NCBI GenBank assembly: GCA_020073305.1
Contig: JAIQFK010000013.1
Coordinates: 1 to 64,000 of the forward strand
DNA length: 64,000 nucleotides
Reading direction: 5' to 3'
DNA from: Terriglobia bacterium
GTDB taxonomy: Bacteria; Acidobacteriota; Terriglobia; Bryobacterales; Bryobacteraceae
Shown: in pieces, positions 9,667-18,273 of the stretch
Numbering within the stretch: position 1 is the first letter of the stretch
How the letters are laid out: every line of letters begins with the position of its first letter
Position numbers and translations under genes: made by a program
The notes under the pieces: model-generated
The model's input: only the letters and a program-made list of their open reading frames with translations
Databases searched by the model: none
What the model was told of the DNA's origin: nothing

Positions 9667-9813
9667 TTAGCGTGCTTCCCGAGCGAACAGCACCAGGCAG
9701 ATGACCAGAACGGCGACGAACAACAGGTTCAGAGCGACGGAGCTGAACAGGACGCGATACAACGCCGTATGCAGCAACTCTTCGCTCTGCCGGATCCGTT
9801 GATGAAGCACCAT
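9667..9813 (-). CDS. Small single-span membrane protein (48 aa)
   Basis: A 48-codon frame read on the minus strand. The N-terminal half is amphipathic and charged (MVLHQRIRQSEELLHTALYR). A hydrophobic segment (VALNLLFVAVLVICLVLF) follows, with a basic tail AREAR. A strong ribosome site, GGAGG, stands 9 nt before the ATG. The clean membrane segment together with a good ribosome site makes a real gene likely. I know no function. It sits upstream of the DUF2934 genes on the same strand, with TAGAAT as a candidate -10 just upstream. Confidence 0.6.
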   Translation of the reverse strand: MVLHQRIRQSEELLHTALYRVLFSSVALNLLFVAVLVICLVLFAREAR

Positions 9814-9891
9814 GGGGGAATGCCTCCACGGTTATTCTATCAGAATATCAGGACCTTGTTATCTCTTAATTGGAGCCCGGGGGGGGCGCCG

Positions 9892-11718
9892 TCACAGGCG
9901 GCAGATCAGCAGTTCGCGCTGATAGATCATTTCCTGCGGCAGATGGTCATGCAGGTCAATCAGGAGTTCCTCGTGTCCGATCACTTCCGCACGCCACGCG
10001 GTGCGATCGATGGCCTGCAGCCGGTCGAATCTCTCCTTCGGGTATTCGAGGCAGTTCCAGTCCATATCGCCGTATTGCGGGATCCAGCCGATGGGGGTTT
10101 CTTTGGCACGAGCGCGGCCGTGAACACGATCGATAATCCACTTCAGTACGCGCATGTTTTCGCCGAAACCGGGCCATAGAAACTCGCCATTATCCCCCTT
10201 GCGGAACCAGTTCACGTGAAAGATCCGCGGAACCTCGCTGAGAGAATGCTGCATCCTCAGCCAGTGCCGGAAATAGTTGCCCATATGATAGCCGCAGAAG
10301 GGCAGCATGGCCATGGGGTCGCGGCGCACCTTGCCGACGTTGCCGTTGGCGGCAGCAGTCATCTCGGAACCCATGGTCGCTCCGATGTATACACCGGCGC
10401 TCCAGTTGAACGCCTCATAAACGAGTGGCATCATGGCCGCGCGGCGGCCGCCGAAGAGGAGGGCGCTAATCGGCACGCCGTCCGGATCTTCCCACGCGGG
10501 ATCGATGGTAGGACATTGTGACGCGGGAGCCGTGAAACGCGCGTTGGGGTGAGCCGCCTTTGCGCCTGTCTGTTTCGCAATCTCCGGCGTCCAGCGGTTA
10601 CCCTGCCAGTCGAGGCACTCGGCGGGAGGCTCATCGGTCATCCCCTCCCACCACACACCGCCTTCGGGCGTGAGCGCGACGTTTGTAAAAATCGTGTTCC
10701 TGGCAAGCGTCGCCATGGCGTTCGGATTGGTTTTCGCCGACGTTCCCGGAGCCACGCCAAAGAAACCGGCCTCCGGGTTGATGGCACGCAACCGGCCGTG
10801 CTGATCGGGTCGAATCCAGGCGATATCATCACCCACGGTCCAGACCTTCCAGCCTTCGAACCCTTTCGGCGGAATCATCATGGCGAAGTTCGTTTTGCCG
10901 CAGGCGCTGGGGAACGCGGCTGCGACGTAGGTTTTTTCGCCCTCCGGGTTCTCGATTCCCACGATGAGCATGTGCTCAGCCATCCAGCCTTCGTCGCGCG
11001 CGATGTTGGAGGCAATCCGCAGGGCGAAACACTTCTTGCCTAGCAATGCATTGCCACCGTAGCCGGAACCGTAGGACCAGATCTCGCGGGTCTCGGGAAA
11101 ATGAACGATGTACTTCTCTTTGTTGCATGGCCACGGGACATCTTTCTGCCCCCTTGCCAGCGGCCGGCCAACGCTGTGGATGCACGGCACCACGCGTTTC
11201 TCGCCCTTGTCGATCTCCTGGAACACGGGCAGACCGATGCGCGCCATGATGCGCATGTTCACCACGACGTAGGGCGAATCCGTGAGTTGTACGCCGATCT
11301 GGGACATCGGTGAGCCTACCGGGCCCATGCTAAAGGGCAGAACATACAGGGTCCGGCCGCGCATACACCCTGAAAATAGCGCCTTAAGCTTCTTGTGCAT
11401 CGAGAACGGGTTTTCCCAGTTGTTGGTGGGCCCCGCTTCTTCTTTGGACAGGGAGCAGATGAAGGTGCGATCCTCAACCCGGGCGACATCGTCGGCATCC
11501 GAGCGTGCGTAGTAGCAGCCTGGCCACAGATCCTGGTTCAGCTTGATCAAGGTGCCGCTAGCCACCATCTGTGCGCAGAGCAGGTCGTACTCCTCCTGCG
11601 AACCATCGACCCAGTGAATGGCGGCCGGCTTGGTCAACTCCGCTGTCTTTTCGACCCACCTCCGCAGGTGCTCGTTCTCACACAAAGGCGCAGAGCCTGT
11701 GGTGTTCAATGTTTCCAT
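9892..11718 (-). CDS. pckG: Phosphoenolpyruvate carboxykinase (GTP)
   Basis: A 608-residue cytosolic enzyme of gluconeogenesis: oxaloacetate plus GTP to phosphoenolpyruvate, CO2 and GDP. The P-loop FPSACGKTN (269-277) contains the reactive Cys273 that marks the GTP family, and [16 protein letters not shown] is the second nucleotide/metal signature. The length matches GTP-type enzymes (600-620). The frame is open to 11850, but the first 44 residues of that version look non-coding, so the ATG at 11718 (METLNTTG) is used. It may serve growth on acetyl-CoA- and triose-yielding substrates such as inositol, whose operon ends about 0.4 kb upstream. Confidence 0.95.
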   Translation of the reverse strand: METLNTTGSAPLCENEHLRRWVEKTAELTKPAAIHWVDGSQEEYDLLCAQMVASGTLIKLNQDLWPGCYYARSDADDVARVEDRTFICSLSKEEAGPTNNWENPFSMHKKLKALFSGCMRGRTLYVLPFSMGPVGSPMSQIGVQLTDSPYVVVNMRIMARIGLPVFQEIDKGEKRVVPCIHSVGRPLARGQKDVPWPCNKEKYIVHFPETREIWSYGSGYGGNALLGKKCFALRIASNIARDEGWMAEHMLIVGIENPEGEKTYVAAAFPSACGKTNFAMMIPPKGFEGWKVWTVGDDIAWIRPDQHGRLRAINPEAGFFGVAPGTSAKTNPNAMATLARNTIFTNVALTPEGGVWWEGMTDEPPAECLDWQGNRWTPEIAKQTGAKAAHPNARFTAPASQCPTIDPAWEDPDGVPISALLFGGRRAAMMPLVYEAFNWSAGVYIGATMGSEMTAAANGNVGKVRRDPMAMLPFCGYHMGNYFRHWLRMQHSLSEVPRIFHVNWFRKGDNGEFLWPGFGENMRVLKWIIDRVHGRARAKETPIGWIPQYGDMDWNCLEYPKERFDRLQAIDRTAWRAEVIGHEELLIDLHDHLPQEMIYQRELLICRL

Positions 11719-12155
11719 CGCCTGGCAGGCGGGCAAAGGCAATCTCCTCTCACTTTTTGGATCGTCGTACCACGAAGTGGTTTGCCGGTGGAGGCCGTTT
11801 CCCCACAAGTCAGGAGGGGCTGGCCATTGCGGTCGAGCGTCGGTTCCCATGGCTTCTTCGCGAGCGACTTACGCTCGAGTACGCCGCATCAGGCGGCGCA
11901 GCGTGAAGCTTCGGGCTGCGGAGAAACGCCGTTCTCCTCGTAATCCCGGCTTTGCAGGATCAAGAGGGAATCGTGGTTGTCGTCAAACCAGTCCGGAGAC
12001 TGCTTGGTTGGGGGATGTTCAGATCGCACTTGGATAGTTTTTTTAGGTGTCATTGTTCGCACCGGACTCCATCGTAAGCCAGAGCCACGAAATCTCCGAA
12101 TGGACTGGGTCAAATTGGACGAGTGGACCGATTCGGACTGGCGCCAGGGCCCGTG
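11719..12155. other. Gap with hairpins, one doubtful small ORF
   Basis: This stretch of 437 nt lies between pckG and the diol dehydratase small subunit. It holds a possible 54-codon frame and two adjacent perfect 6-bp hairpins, CGAGCG/CGCTCG at 11861-11877 and CGCCGC/GCGGCG at 11882-11898. Neither is followed by a T-run on either strand. The pckG promoter should lie here, but no convincing hexamer pair was found. Confidence 0.4.
11889..12053 (-). CDS. Possible small protein (54 aa), unknown
   Basis: An open frame on the minus strand from ATG 12053, beginning MTPKKTIQVRSEH and ending PQPEASRCAA. The middle contains DWFDDNHDSLLILQSRDYEE, which looks protein-like. The nearest ribosome-site-like GGAG lies 13 nt upstream, which is far. 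No family is recognised. It is on the same strand as pckG and the dehydratase genes. Confidence 0.3.
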   Translation of the reverse strand: MTPKKTIQVRSEHPPTKQSPDWFDDNHDSLLILQSRDYEENGVSPQPEASRCAA

Positions 12156-12551
12156 TTATGGCCCTGCACTCTCAACGGTTCTCAGAAGGCCGCGGCTGGC
12201 GTACACTTCAGCCGCTTCTTCCACCCAGCGGGCGCATTCCGGGGCGTGGAATTGCAGTCTGAGCTGAGCGGCCAGGGTAGCCAGCTCTGATGGAGTGGCG
12301 CGAAAAGGCCTCAGAGCGTCATAAATTCGCAGGATCATGTCGTCGGGCACGCCGACCAGTTCAGCAGCGCGGCGAAAGTTCTCGGCCACCTGCCGCCGCC
12401 CCCCGGCCGCAGCCACGTCCGCCTGGTGGAGCAGGGTCTCACGGGCGATGGAGAAGTCGGCCATGTCGCCCCAGCCGCCGGCGACTCGGTCGAGCACGAG
12501 GTCCTCAACGGGTACGCCTGTTTTGCTGGCAATCCCGCGGCCTGAGCTCAC
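12156..12551 (-). CDS. B12-dependent diol/glycerol dehydratase small subunit
   Basis: A 131-residue homologue of PduE/DhaB3, the gamma subunit of coenzyme-B12 diol dehydratase. The conserved core is ETLLHQADVAAAGGR, then QVAENFRRAAELVGVPDD and IYDALRPFRAT. The start is GTG at 12551: it overlaps the stop of the large/medium subunit gene by 4 nt (GTGA), and AAGGAG stands 6 nt upstream. The short region before VPVEDLVLDRV is divergent. It is the last gene of the inositol operon as I read it. Confidence 0.88.
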   Translation of the reverse strand: MSSGRGIASKTGVPVEDLVLDRVAGGWGDMADFSIARETLLHQADVAAAGGRRQVAENFRRAAELVGVPDDMILRIYDALRPFRATPSELATLAAQLRLQFHAPECARWVEEAAEVYASRGLLRTVESAGP

Positions 12552-14782
12552 ACACGGCTCCTTGGCTTGATCCTGAGCAACTCCGGTGGGCGGCCGCTTT
12601 CCACGCACTCCGTTTCGTGCCGGTGCAGGATGGTGGTTTTGACGATATATTTCAATCGCGCCATGTTGTCCACCGGGACGAGCAGGGGCTCTACTGGCCG
12701 GCCTAGCGCATATCCCGCCGCGTTCCGGCCGATGCGGTGATAATGCTCCAGCGATAGTTGCGAAGCCTGCGAGAACAGCTCCAGATTATTCAGCGGGAGC
12801 AGCCCGCGGCGGTGAATCACGGTGGTGCCTTTGGACTGGATTCCGATGGCAATTCCGGAACCACTCAAGCGAGAACCCTCGAAGGAAATCTGGCCGAGAT
12901 CCGATGTGCGGTAGATCTTGATGAGACGGGCAGGGACTCCTTCCTCCGCGATACCCGCCAGAAGCTGGCCGAGCACGCTGGCCAATGGCAGGTCGTTGAC
13001 CGTCTGTTGCAGCCTGGTTCCGAAGGCGGGTCCAACTGCGATCACGACTTCGGGGCCGCTGCCGACTATCGTTTCTCCGCACTCCTCCAATTCCAGCGTG
13101 ATGCCTGAAACTGGCGTTTGCGGAAGCTGCGGGTCGTAGGCCTGCGGGATATCGCAGATCTCATCCCATCGCGGGCCGGTCAGGCGATACCCTGTGCCTG
13201 GACCCCGATAGTCGTTGGCGTCAGTGACGCCGCTCAAAACATCGAAGTCCCTGGTGAAAATAGCCGCGGGCTGAAGATAATCGCCGATGACGCGTTGCCG
13301 CTCGATTTCAAGAATGTTGCGGGCGATATCGGGAAACCCATTCTTCGCGAGAGCCCGCACCGCGCCCAGCACTGTCTCTGGCCCGGTTAGGAAACGCTCG
13401 GCCGCGGCCAGATCCGCGGCCATATCCCGGTCGGGCATATCGGAACTGGCGTATCCGGCCACGGCTCGATCAATCTCGGCGCGGGTGATGGGAGGGAAGC
13501 CGAACGCCTCAAAAACCACCGCCAGCGCCTCAGCCGCGCGACGACGAACGGCCAGCGTTTCCTCCTCGCGGACGGGACGCAGGCCGCCATCGACCTTCAT
13601 ATCGCGTTGCAGGACGAGGTAATCGTCGAGATCGTCGGCATCCAGGTTGCCGCCGCCAAACATATTGTCCTGCTTGGGAATCGAACTGTAGCCGGAGAAG
13701 ATGAAATCGCTGCCCGGCAGGAACTGCAACATCAATTTGGCGCTCTTGCGAATGTCGGAGTGCGAGGCCATGGCATCGTTGCCTGTGGCCACTTCCAGAT
13801 CGAGCATGGCGGCAAGCAGATTTTCCGCGGCCACTCCGGCCACTCCGCCCGGCAACGATTCCGGCAGCGCTATGCAACTGATGGAGCCGTTCTGTACCCC
13901 CTGACTGCCGGCCCCTTTTGTCATGAGCAGGCACAGCGCCTCGAGATACAGCATGGAGTGCCCGTTGGCGTGGGCCATCAGGGCTTCGGATCCCGTGCCG
14001 CTGGTGAACCGGATCTTCACCCCGCGCGAGGCATATGCCGACGCCAAAAACCCTTTCGACCACGGCGTGTCGTCGCCGTCAATGAACGCTGGATCCGTGC
14101 CGTAGACCGAAAGCGTCTCCGCGTAGGTGGTGAGGCCTTTCATAGCGAGCTGGAGACTCATGGCCTCTTCGACGGCACACTGCGTCAATACGCCGCTGCG
14201 GCCGGTTTGGGAACCGACCAGCACGGCAAGCGCATTCCAGGGCGCATAGCGGGCCACCCCGACAGTGGTCTCAATCTCGGCAAAGCCCCGAAATGCGGCT
14301 TCGGCGGCGTCGGCTGCCAGCAGCGCCGGGGAGTCCTTGCGGTTGGTCACATGCGCCTGGTTGGCCGGCGTACGGCGGACGCGCATCTTCTGAAGCGCCA
14401 TCATCATCTCGACCACATTCAGATGGCTGACCACTTCCACCAGCTTTGCCGCAGTTAGCCCGTTCATGCGCCGGATCACGTCCGCACGGGGCACATGAAT
14501 ATCCACCAGCATGCGCGCCAGTTGGAGCGAATCCGTGGCCATGGCCTCTTCGGCGACATCGAGCCGGATGGAATGGCGCGCGACAAAAGTGTCGATCATG
14601 TCGAACTGGTCGCGCAGCTTGCCGTCCATTTCGATAATCTCACCGTTCTCGATGCGCAGGCTAGGGCGCGGATCGGCCGGAGCGCCGAGCATCACCAGGC
14701 CGGCTTCGGGCCACTCCTGGATGAACGTATCCTTATTGATTTCGCGAGCGGCGCGCACCGCGAACCGACGGGATTGACTCAT
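12548..14782 (-). CDS. B12-dependent diol/glycerol dehydratase, fused large and medium subunits
   Basis: A 744-residue fusion. Residues 1 to about 550 match PduC/DhaB1: ANQAHVTN carries the substrate-binding Gln and His, AEIETTVGVARYAPWNAL a catalytic Glu, and YGTDPAFIDGDDTPWSK and RFTSGTGSEALM are highly conserved barrel segments. The family end ANDYRGPGTGYRL is followed without a stop by a PduD/DhaB2-like domain from about 560 (GPEVVIAVGPAFGT, then IKIYRTSDLGQI and SQASQLSLEHYHRIGRNAA). The enzyme uses adenosylcobalamin to turn 1,2-diols or glycerol into aldehydes. No reactivase genes (pduGH type) and no microcompartment genes are nearby. The gene follows iolE by 59 nt on the same strand, so a role linked to inositol or related polyols is inferred. 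No strong ribosome site is seen. Confidence 0.9.
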   Translation of the reverse strand: MSQSRRFAVRAAREINKDTFIQEWPEAGLVMLGAPADPRPSLRIENGEIIEMDGKLRDQFDMIDTFVARHSIRLDVAEEAMATDSLQLARMLVDIHVPRADVIRRMNGLTAAKLVEVVSHLNVVEMMMALQKMRVRRTPANQAHVTNRKDSPALLAADAAEAAFRGFAEIETTVGVARYAPWNALAVLVGSQTGRSGVLTQCAVEEAMSLQLAMKGLTTYAETLSVYGTDPAFIDGDDTPWSKGFLASAYASRGVKIRFTSGTGSEALMAHANGHSMLYLEALCLLMTKGAGSQGVQNGSISCIALPESLPGGVAGVAAENLLAAMLDLEVATGNDAMASHSDIRKSAKLMLQFLPGSDFIFSGYSSIPKQDNMFGGGNLDADDLDDYLVLQRDMKVDGGLRPVREEETLAVRRRAAEALAVVFEAFGFPPITRAEIDRAVAGYASSDMPDRDMAADLAAAERFLTGPETVLGAVRALAKNGFPDIARNILEIERQRVIGDYLQPAAIFTRDFDVLSGVTDANDYRGPGTGYRLTGPRWDEICDIPQAYDPQLPQTPVSGITLELEECGETIVGSGPEVVIAVGPAFGTRLQQTVNDLPLASVLGQLLAGIAEEGVPARLIKIYRTSDLGQISFEGSRLSGSGIAIGIQSKGTTVIHRRGLLPLNNLELFSQASQLSLEHYHRIGRNAAGYALGRPVEPLLVPVDNMARLKYIVKTTILHRHETECVESGRPPELLRIKPRSRV

Positions 14783-14841
14783 GGCGAGTCATCAACGTAT
14801 CACAAGCGGCGCAGATGCGGCAGGGCTTATCGCGACTGGAA

Positions 14842-15741
14842 TTACAGTCCGGCGGTTTTTCGGAGATAGTTCCGGCTGCGCGTCGCGCTCTCTAGCGGAT
14901 TGCAGCCGGGTTGGGTGGTGTCTACATCCTGCTCGAAGACCGCCCAGCCATCGAATCCGGCAGAGGTGAGCGCCTGAATCACGCCGGTGAGATTGACGCT
15001 GCCCTGGCCGAGTTCGCAGAAGACTCCCATCCTAACGGCATCGAGATAGGGAATTTTCTCGCGCCGCACTTGCTCGAGGACGGAAGGCCTGACGTCCTTC
15101 AAGTGAAGATGGCGGATACGGGTAGCGTGCTTGCGAGCGAGATTCACGGGATCACCGCCGCCGTAGAAGTAGTGTCCGGTGTCCAGACAAAGGCCCAGCA
15201 GTTGCGGGTTCGTCATAGCGAGCAGGCGCTCGGTCTCGCCGGGAGTTTCGATATAGGTTCCGCAGTGGTGGTGGAAAACGCTCGATAGGCCAAGCTCGCG
15301 CGCGGTGCGGGCCACAGTATCGAGTAAACGTGCGGCGCCTTCCCAAGCCCGGGCATTCATGCCGTCGCGAGCCTCATCCACGCTGCCCGCCACGGCCATT
15401 CTGGTGGGACTCATCTCATCGGCGAGTACCAGGAAAGGAGCGCCGGCCTTCGCCAGCAGGCGCGCTACTTCGAGCGCCGACTGTATTGCGGCATCGTGCC
15501 GGTCGGCGTGTGCCAGCGGCAGCGGAACGAACGCTCCTAGGAGCGGCAAATTCCTTTTGGCGAGTTCCTTTTTTAGTTCGTTCGGATCGGTGGGCAGGAA
15601 ACCGTAGGGCCCCAGTTCGGTTCCTGAGTAGCCCGCCTGGACGATCTCGTCGAGGACCTCGCTATAGGGCTTCTGCTTGCCCCATCCCTCGATTTCCAGA
15701 ATGCCCCAGCTTACAGGGGCGGTCGCCACTCGGATCGGCAT
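14842..15741 (-). CDS. iolE: Inosose dehydratase IolE-like (TIM barrel)
   Basis: A 299-residue member of the xylose-isomerase-like TIM-barrel family. IolE removes water from 2-keto-myo-inositol. The N-terminus ATAPVSWGILE with GYSGTELGPYGFLPTD is the IolE signature. Metal-binding positions appear in FHHHCGTYIE, LCLDTGHYFYGGG and RHLHLKDVRP. AGGAGA stands 8 nt before the ATG. It lies between the MDR dehydrogenase and the diol dehydratase in the operon. A related hydroxypyruvate isomerase or myosugar epimerase activity is the alternative, but the context favours IolE. Confidence 0.87.
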   Translation of the reverse strand: MPIRVATAPVSWGILEIEGWGKQKPYSEVLDEIVQAGYSGTELGPYGFLPTDPNELKKELAKRNLPLLGAFVPLPLAHADRHDAAIQSALEVARLLAKAGAPFLVLADEMSPTRMAVAGSVDEARDGMNARAWEGAARLLDTVARTARELGLSSVFHHHCGTYIETPGETERLLAMTNPQLLGLCLDTGHYFYGGGDPVNLARKHATRIRHLHLKDVRPSVLEQVRREKIPYLDAVRMGVFCELGQGSVNLTGVIQALTSAGFDGWAVFEQDVDTTQPGCNPLESATRSRNYLRKTAGL

Positions 15742-15758
15742 TCGGCTTGTCTCCTGAA

Positions 15759-16781
15759 CTACGGGGTCACCACGACCTTTACGCTCTTTCCGGCGCGCAT
15801 CGCGTCGAAGCCATCACCGATCTGCGCAAGTTTCAACCGATGCGTTATCAGTTTCTCCAGCGGCAGCAGGTTCGATTCGAGCATCCGCACCACTTTCGGA
15901 AAGGCCGTACGCTGGATGAAGGTACCGATGATGCTGATCTCGTAGCGCGTAATCTCGTTCTGCTTGACTTGGCCGGAGGCGTGTTGATTCATCCCGAACA
16001 GGACAACGCGTCCGCCGCGCCGCACGGCACCGATCGACTCAACCAGCGATGCGCCCGTGGCGTCCACCACCACGTCCGCGCCGATTCCGGTGGCGCTCTT
16101 GATCGCAGCGGCCGCGTCCGCAGAACGGGGGTCGATGGCCGCATCGACGCCGATCTGTTGAGCCACTTGACGCCTGAACTCCACCGGCTCGATGACGAAC
16201 GTTTTGCCGGCGCCCGCGGCTTTGTACAGCATCAGGAAGAGCAGGCCGATCGGTCCCGCGCCGTAGATAGCGACGCTTTCGCCGGGCGTCAGTGGGGCTC
16301 TTTCCACCGCATGAAATACGCAGGAAAGCGGCTCGGCCAGCGTCGCCCGGTGCGCCGGGACGTCGGCGCTAATCTTGTGGAGGGCGCGAACCGGCGCGAC
16401 ATTGTACTCGGCCAGGCCGCCGTGGATGAAGATCCCGAGCGTGGTCATGTTCACGCACATGTTGGACATACCCAGGCGGCAATATTCGCAAAGGCCGCAG
16501 GTGACGTTGGGATCGATGACGACATGATCGCCGGGCTTCAGATGGCGGACGGAGGAACCGGCGTCCACGACGGTTGCGGTGTATTCGTGGCCGAGAATGC
16601 TGCCCGGGGTGGCCGGATGTCCCGGCGGCACTGAAAGGATGTGGATGTCGGTTCCGCAGATGCTGGCAGCATTCACCTTCAACAGCACGTCATCGTCTTT
16701 TTGAATCTCGGGCACGGGGAGCGCCTCCAACCCCCAATCGCCCGGCGCGCGAAAAACGACAGCTTCCATAGTCTGCGGCAT
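15759..16781 (-). CDS. Zinc-dependent MDR dehydrogenase in the inositol operon
   Basis: A 340-residue medium-chain dehydrogenase. The catalytic zinc ligands are in CGTDIHI and GHEYT. The structural zinc set is CGLCEYCRLGMSNMC. The Rossmann motif is GAGPIGLL. Family relatives include sorbitol, threonine and galactitol dehydrogenases. The operon lacks the usual Gfo/Idh-type inositol dehydrogenase IolG, so I infer that this enzyme may oxidise myo-inositol or a related polyol to the inosose that IolE uses; the substrate is not visible in the sequence. AAGGAG stands 7 nt before the ATG. It is 11 nt downstream of iolA. Confidence 0.82.
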   Translation of the reverse strand: MPQTMEAVVFRAPGDWGLEALPVPEIQKDDDVLLKVNAASICGTDIHILSVPPGHPATPGSILGHEYTATVVDAGSSVRHLKPGDHVVIDPNVTCGLCEYCRLGMSNMCVNMTTLGIFIHGGLAEYNVAPVRALHKISADVPAHRATLAEPLSCVFHAVERAPLTPGESVAIYGAGPIGLLFLMLYKAAGAGKTFVIEPVEFRRQVAQQIGVDAAIDPRSADAAAAIKSATGIGADVVVDATGASLVESIGAVRRGGRVVLFGMNQHASGQVKQNEITRYEISIIGTFIQRTAFPKVVRMLESNLLPLEKLITHRLKLAQIGDGFDAMRAGKSVKVVVTP

Positions 16782-16792
16782 TTGCGCGCTCC

Positions 16793-18271
16793 TTAGAATT
16801 TACGGGACCACTCTTTGGGCCAGCGCTCGATGACGACTTTTTTGTCGGTATAGAATTCGACCGCATCGCGTCCTTGAGCATGAAGGACGCCGAAAAAGCT
16901 GCCCTTCCATCCGCTGAACGGGAAGTAGGCCATGGGCGCGGCTACGCCGATGTTCACGCCCACATTACCGGTGGGGATCTGATTGCGGAACCTGCGCGCG
17001 GCGGCTCCGCTGCCGGTGAAGATCGAGGAAGCATTGCCATAGGAACTGCGCGTGATGATGTCGATGGCTTGCTCCTCACTGGAAGCGTGAATGACGCTCA
17101 GCACGGGGCCGAAGATTTCTGTTTCGGTCAACTCGCTGGACGCGGGGACGCCGTCCAGAACCGTCGGGCCGACGAAGTTACCCCGTTCGTGACCGGTGAT
17201 CTTCGCGCCTCGCCCGTCCAGGGCAGCCGTGGCGCCCTCCGCGGACCCCTTGGCAATGAGCCCTTCGACCCGCTGCTTGCTAGCCGGCGTGATGAGCGGC
17301 CCCATCTGCACGCCATTGCCGAGGCCGTCCCCCACCTTCAAGGAGGCGGCCAGATCGGTAATCGATTTTCGGAACCAATCGCGCGCATCGCCCACGGTTA
17401 CCGCAACCGAAACAGCCAGGCACCGCTGCCCAGCGCAGCCGTACGCGCTGTCAGCGACGATTTGCGTGGTAGTTTCGCGATCAGCATCGGGAAGGACGAC
17501 TACATGGTTCTTGGCGCCGCCCTGGCATTGCACTCGCTTGCCGTTTGCGGCGGCCCGGGCGTAGATGTAGCGCGCCACGGGCGAGGAGCCGACGAAGCTG
17601 ATCGCCTGCACGGCCGGATGATCGAGGAGCGCATCCACGGCCGGCTTGCCGCCATTCACCAGGTTCACGACGCCCCTGGGCAGGCCGGTCTGTTCGATCA
17701 GTTCGACGACGCGCGCAATACTGAATGGCACGCGTTCGGACGGCTTCAGCACGAACGTATTGCCGCAGGCAATGGCGTAGGGCAGAAACCAGAGCGGGAT
17801 CATCGCCGGAAAGTTGAATGGAGTGATGGCGGCGACCACGCCCAGCGGCTGGCGAAACATGGATTCATCGATGCCGCGGGCCACGTCCTCGAGGGTATAG
17901 CCCTGCATCAGGATTGGAATTCCGCAGGCCACTTCGACGTTCTCGACGCCGCGGCGCAGTTCTCCGCGCGCTTCGCCCAAAGTCTTGCCGTTCTCGATGG
18001 TGATGGAGCGCGCGATGTCCTCAAAATGTTCTTCCAGTAGCTGCTTGAAACGGAACAGATATTGAATCCGTTCGGCGGGTGGAAGGGCGCGCCAATCAGG
18101 GAAAGCGGCTGAGGCGGCATTGACCGCGGCGGCGACGTCTTCGGGCGTGCCTTCGGGCGATTGTCCAATGACCTCGCCGGTTGCGGGATTCAGAACGTCA
18201 GTGCCGCGCGCGGAGGAGGGGCGCCGCCAGGCGCCGCCGACATAGTCTCGCACTTCGTCGATAGCAATCAT
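16793..18271 (-). CDS. iolA: Methylmalonate/malonate-semialdehyde dehydrogenase (CoA-acylating)
   Basis: A 492-residue aldehyde dehydrogenase of the MMSDH/IolA family. It oxidises malonate semialdehyde to acetyl-CoA and CO2, the last step of inositol breakdown. [20 protein letters not shown] and the catalytic [10 protein letters not shown] (Cys about 284) are typical; the active site lacks the general-base Glu context of ordinary aldehyde dehydrogenases, as in CoA-acylating members. The ATG at 18271 has GGAGG 5 nt upstream; a GTG at 18277 is possible. The ribosome site overlaps the iolD stop. Confidence 0.93.
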   Translation of the reverse strand: MIAIDEVRDYVGGAWRRPSSARGTDVLNPATGEVIGQSPEGTPEDVAAAVNAASAAFPDWRALPPAERIQYLFRFKQLLEEHFEDIARSITIENGKTLGEARGELRRGVENVEVACGIPILMQGYTLEDVARGIDESMFRQPLGVVAAITPFNFPAMIPLWFLPYAIACGNTFVLKPSERVPFSIARVVELIEQTGLPRGVVNLVNGGKPAVDALLDHPAVQAISFVGSSPVARYIYARAAANGKRVQCQGGAKNHVVVLPDADRETTTQIVADSAYGCAGQRCLAVSVAVTVGDARDWFRKSITDLAASLKVGDGLGNGVQMGPLITPASKQRVEGLIAKGSAEGATAALDGRGAKITGHERGNFVGPTVLDGVPASSELTETEIFGPVLSVIHASSEEQAIDIITRSSYGNASSIFTGSGAAARRFRNQIPTGNVGVNIGVAAPMAYFPFSGWKGSFFGVLHAQGRDAVEFYTDKKVVIERWPKEWSRKF

Positions 18272-18273
18272 AC

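Noticed and set aside
11861-11898. Two adjacent 6-bp GC hairpins
   Set aside because: No T-run and no conserved partner; could be chance in GC-rich DNA. Mentioned in the gap entry only.
15330-18040. Long plus-strand open frames opposite iolE, the MDR dehydrogenase and iolA
   Set aside because: High-GC shadow frames without motifs; all three minus-strand genes have catalytic signatures and ribosome sites.
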